NCBI RefSeq assembly: GCF_000472785.1
Contig: NZ_AXAL01000007.1
Location: forward strand, 186,001 to 250,000
Length of the DNA: 64,000 bases
Source of the DNA: Mesorhizobium loti CJ3sym
GTDB lineage: Bacteria; Pseudomonadota; Alphaproteobacteria; Rhizobiales; Rhizobiaceae
Direction of reading: 5' to 3'
Shown here: positions 61,968 through 64,000 of the stretch, one piece after another
Layout of the letters: the number at the start of each line of letters is the position of its first letter
Position numbering within the stretch: position 1 is the first letter of the stretch
Program-made: the position numbers and the translations under genes
The notes under the pieces: generated by a model
Database searches by the model: none
What the model was told of the DNA's origin: nothing
The model's input: the letters and a program-made list of their open reading frames with translations, nothing else

Positions 61968-62903
61968 TTATTGCGACTGTGTTTTTCGGCCGGGCGTCCG
62001 CAGGGATGCCCGGCCGATGTCGTTTGCAGTGTCGATGAAGGCCCGCAGTTTCGGCGCCATCGCCGCTCGGCGCGGAAAGTAGAGGAACAGCCCCGGCTCC
62101 TCGATCGCGGTTTGCGGCAGGATCCGGACGAGGCGGCCGGCGGCAAGATCCGCGCGCACCAGCGGTTCGAACACATAGGCAAGACCGACGCTTGCAAGCG
62201 CCAGGTCGATCGCGGCCAGCGAATCGGTGACGATGACCGTGCCTTTTGTCTCCACAACGACATCCTTGCCGTCTTCGGTCAGATCCCAGCGATAGAGCGC
62301 ACCGGAGCGAACCAGCCGGTAGGCGATGCAATTGTGGTTGGCGAGATCGGCCACGCTGCGCGGACGGCCGTGCTTTCCGACATAGGCAGGCGATGCGACC
62401 ATCACGGCCTTGAACGGCGGCGTCAGCCGGACAGTGACCATGTCTTGCGCAATCATTTCGCCCAACCGGATGCCGGCGTCGAAACCCTCGCCGACAATGT
62501 CGACCAGCCCCTGGTCGGTGAGCAATTCAACTGTCACATCCGGATAACGCTCGGCCATCGCCGCAACCACCGCCGTCATGCCAAGAGGAATGGCGATGTT
62601 GGGAACGTTGAGCCTGAGCAGGCCCGAAGGCCGGCCCTTGATGGCGCGGATGCGGTCCATCCGGTCTGCAATGTCCTGAAGGGCAGGGGCCGCCGTCTCC
62701 ACCAGCGCCTTGCCGGCTTCCGTCAGCGAAACGCTGCGCGTCGTGCGCGCAAACAGCGGCTGACCGATGCGCTCTTCGACAAGGCGCACCGCATGGCTGA
62801 CGGCTGACGGACTCATACCGAGTTCGGCCGCGGCAAGCGCAAAACCGCCGCGCCGGGCAACTGCAATGACAACTGGCAGATGGGTAAGTAGATCCCGATC
62901 CAT
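61968..62903 (-). CDS. LysR-family transcriptional regulator
   Basis: The 311-residue regulator has the N-terminal helix-turn-helix VVIAVARRGGFALAAAELGMSPSAVSHAVRLVEERIGQPLFARTTRSVSLTEAG and a periplasmic-binding-like effector domain (LLRLNVPNIAIPLGMTAVVAAMAERYPDVTVEL). The sequence favours the subgroup typically next to oxidoreductase genes. It diverges from the NTF2-like and aldo/keto reductase genes with a 129-bp gap, so it is a good candidate for their regulator. Inducer unknown. Confidence 0.9.
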   Translation of the reverse strand: MDRDLLTHLPVVIAVARRGGFALAAAELGMSPSAVSHAVRLVEERIGQPLFARTTRSVSLTEAGKALVETAAPALQDIADRMDRIRAIKGRPSGLLRLNVPNIAIPLGMTAVVAAMAERYPDVTVELLTDQGLVDIVGEGFDAGIRLGEMIAQDMVTVRLTPPFKAVMVASPAYVGKHGRPRSVADLANHNCIAYRLVRSGALYRWDLTEDGKDVVVETKGTVIVTDSLAAIDLALASVGLAYVFEPLVRADLAAGRLVRILPQTAIEEPGLFLYFPRRAAMAPKLRAFIDTANDIGRASLRTPGRKTQSQ

Positions 62904-63032
62904 TCATGCATCATATCGCATAGTCTTTGCGAACAATGCAATCTTATCGATGTGACGACATTGGCCCACATTGTCGCCAACACATCGGCGCCCACACATC
63001 GGCAATCGCTGATGGCATCAAGGAGAAAAGAC

Positions 63033-63557
63033 ATGAATGCATTGAAACATGTGACCTTCGCAGCAGGCATGGCGCTGGCGCCGATCGATGCCGGCGGCGC
63101 GGAACCATCCGGCTGGCGGGCGCTCGCGGACGAACGCGCCGTCATCCGTATCGCCGATGCGATCGATCGCGCCGTCGACGCGCAGGACTGGAAACTGGCG
63201 CGCAGCTATTTCGCGGATCGGGTTACCGCCGATTTCAGCAGCCTGTCCGGGCAGCCTTCGGCTAACATCGCCTCCGACGACCTGATCGGCGCCTGGGCCG
63301 GCAACCTCAAGGGCAGCAAGACGAGCCTGCATCTGCGCACAAATCACCAGGTTGTGCTCGAGGCGGATACGGCGACGGTCCGTTCCAACGGCTATGCCTG
63401 GAACCGGATGGAAGGCAATGGCGACCCGCTTTGGGAAGTTTGGGGCACCTATGAGCATCACCTGACGCGCTCCGCTGGCGGCTGGAAGGTCGACGGCTTC
63501 GCGTTCCGCATGACGCATGAGCGCGGCAACCCTTGGGTCAAGGCGACGCCGGGCTAG
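63033..63557 (+). CDS. Exported NTF2-like (SnoaL-type) protein
   Basis: The 174-residue protein starts with a short hydrophobic region (LKHVTFAAGMALAPIDAGGAEP), possibly a weak signal peptide, and then an NTF2-like fold: ADERAVIRIADAIDRAVDAQDWKLARSYFADRVTADFSSL, HLRTNHQVVLEADTATVRSNGYAWN, EVWGTYEHHLTRSAGGWKVDGFAFRMTHERGNPW. Members bind or isomerise small molecules. I chose ATG 63033, behind AAGGAGAAAAGAC. The aldo/keto reductase follows by 39 bp, and the LysR gene diverges. Confidence 0.82.
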   Translation: MNALKHVTFAAGMALAPIDAGGAEPSGWRALADERAVIRIADAIDRAVDAQDWKLARSYFADRVTADFSSLSGQPSANIASDDLIGAWAGNLKGSKTSLHLRTNHQVVLEADTATVRSNGYAWNRMEGNGDPLWEVWGTYEHHLTRSAGGWKVDGFAFRMTHERGNPWVKATPG

Positions 63558-63596
63558 TGAGACCGCGGCATTCATCACCAGCATTGGAAAACGATC

Positions 63597-64000
63597 ATGA
63601 CCATGACCTATTACACTCTTGGCAACAGCGGCCTCCGCGTCAGCCGGCTGGCGCTGGGCACGATGACCTTCGGCACGGAGTGGGGCTGGGGCACAGACAG
63701 GGAAACCGCTCGCGCCATGGTTGACGCCTATGTCGAGGCGGGCGGCAATTTCTTCGACACCGCCGATCTCTATACGGGTGGCACCGCCGAAACCTGGCTC
63801 GGCGAATTCATTGCCGAGCGGGGCATGCGCGACAAGGCGGTGATCGCCACCAAATTCACGTTCAACGCGGAACCCGGCAATCCGAACGCAGGCGGCAACG
63901 GCCGCAAAAATATCCTGCGCGCCGTCGACGCATCGCTCAAGCGATTGGGCACCGATTACATCGACCTCTATCTCCTGCACGTATGGGACGGGCTCACACC
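63597..64000 (+). CDS. Aldo/keto reductase, N-terminal part
   Basis: The gene runs off the window. The first 134 codons show a TIM-barrel aldo/keto reductase: YYTLGNSGLRVSRLALGTMTFGTEWGWGTDRETARAMVDAYVEAGGNFFDTADLYTGGTAE carries the Asp and Tyr of the active site, KAVIATKF the Lys, and DYIDLYLLHVWDG the His. A second ATG two codons later could also start. It reduces carbonyls with NADPH; substrate unknown. Probably regulated by the divergent LysR gene. Confidence 0.9.
   Translation, partial: MTMTYYTLGNSGLRVSRLALGTMTFGTEWGWGTDRETARAMVDAYVEAGGNFFDTADLYTGGTAETWLGEFIAERGMRDKAVIATKFTFNAEPGNPNAGGNGRKNILRAVDASLKRLGTDYIDLYLLHVWDGLT

Noticed and set aside
1..64000. CRISPR arrays, insertion sequences, prophage, rRNA operons
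   Set aside because: No spaced direct repeats, transposase, integrase or phage structural genes, and no rRNA sequence were found on reading the window.

Overview
The window is an ordinary stretch of chromosome from a GC-rich alphaproteobacterium of the Hyphomicrobiales, most likely Mesorhizobium or a close relative in the Phyllobacteriaceae. The evidence is the gene content: a glycerol ABC transporter of the rhizobial glpSTPQUV type with glpR, glpD and glpK, an EipB/DUF1849 envelope protein, BA14K, DUF1489 and DUF4864 proteins, a phasin, clpS-clpA, and a pyrB-pyrC'-plsY-dprA string. Coding density is about 90 percent. I see no insertion sequence, prophage, CRISPR array, rRNA operon or replication origin. 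There is one tRNA, Lys-TTT.

Layout. 1-3.6 kb: two cyclophilins, a small membrane protein, and the queuosine pair queA and tgt around a small conserved gene. 3.6-5.2 kb: small envelope or redox genes and an orphan Lrp-type sensor domain. 5.2-9.2 kb: a four-gene Anbu cluster (circularly permuted ATP-grasp, alpha-E, transglutaminase, Anbu peptidase) preceded by a 39-bp near-palindrome. 9.3-11.2 kb: a PLP decarboxylase and an orphan. 11.3-21.5 kb: the complete glycerol regulon, with its repressor, dehydrogenase, ABC importer and kinase. 21.5-23 kb: BA14K, tRNA-Lys, an orphan. 23.1-29.3 kb: glycosyltransferase, amylo-1,6-glucosidase-like enzyme, membrane-anchored trehalose-6-phosphate synthase and trehalose phosphatase. 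29.3-33.4 kb, minus strand: pyrB, pyrC', plsY, dprA. 33.6-42.7 kb: aidB, small membrane proteins, ruvX, a UPF0173 hydrolase, a radical SAM pair, gatC-GNAT-gatA, ydcF, DUF599. 42.9-49.5 kb: L-serine dehydratase, a serine hydrolase, DUF1489, a membrane J-protein, a D,D-carboxypeptidase with SPOR domain, a phasin. 49.7-52.6 kb: clpS-clpA. 52.7-59.4 kb: a CPT-like kinase, HIT, an LtaS-like enzyme, a FemAB-like protein, GDPD, RidA, EipB, DUF4031. 59.4-60 kb: a LysE-type exporter broken by one missing base. 60-62 kb: rpsB-tsf. 62-64 kb: a LysR regulator diverging from an NTF2-like protein and a truncated aldo/keto reductase.

How the genes work together. Glycerol entering through GlpSTPQUV is phosphorylated by GlpK and oxidised by GlpD, probably repressed by GlpR at TTTCG repeats spaced by whole helical turns over the glpD promoter. 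The trehalose cluster links polysaccharide trimming to trehalose synthesis. ClpS and ClpA form the N-degron delivery pair. The Anbu cluster is a candidate peptide-ligation and peptide-cleavage system of unknown substrate.

The points I find most worth a second look are the asymmetric ATPase pair GlpS/GlpT, a Tgt missing three of four zinc ligands, a PyrC homologue missing most metal ligands, the Anbu cluster with its palindrome, a duplicated segment between glpQ and glpU, and the broken exporter. None of these proves a wholly new system.
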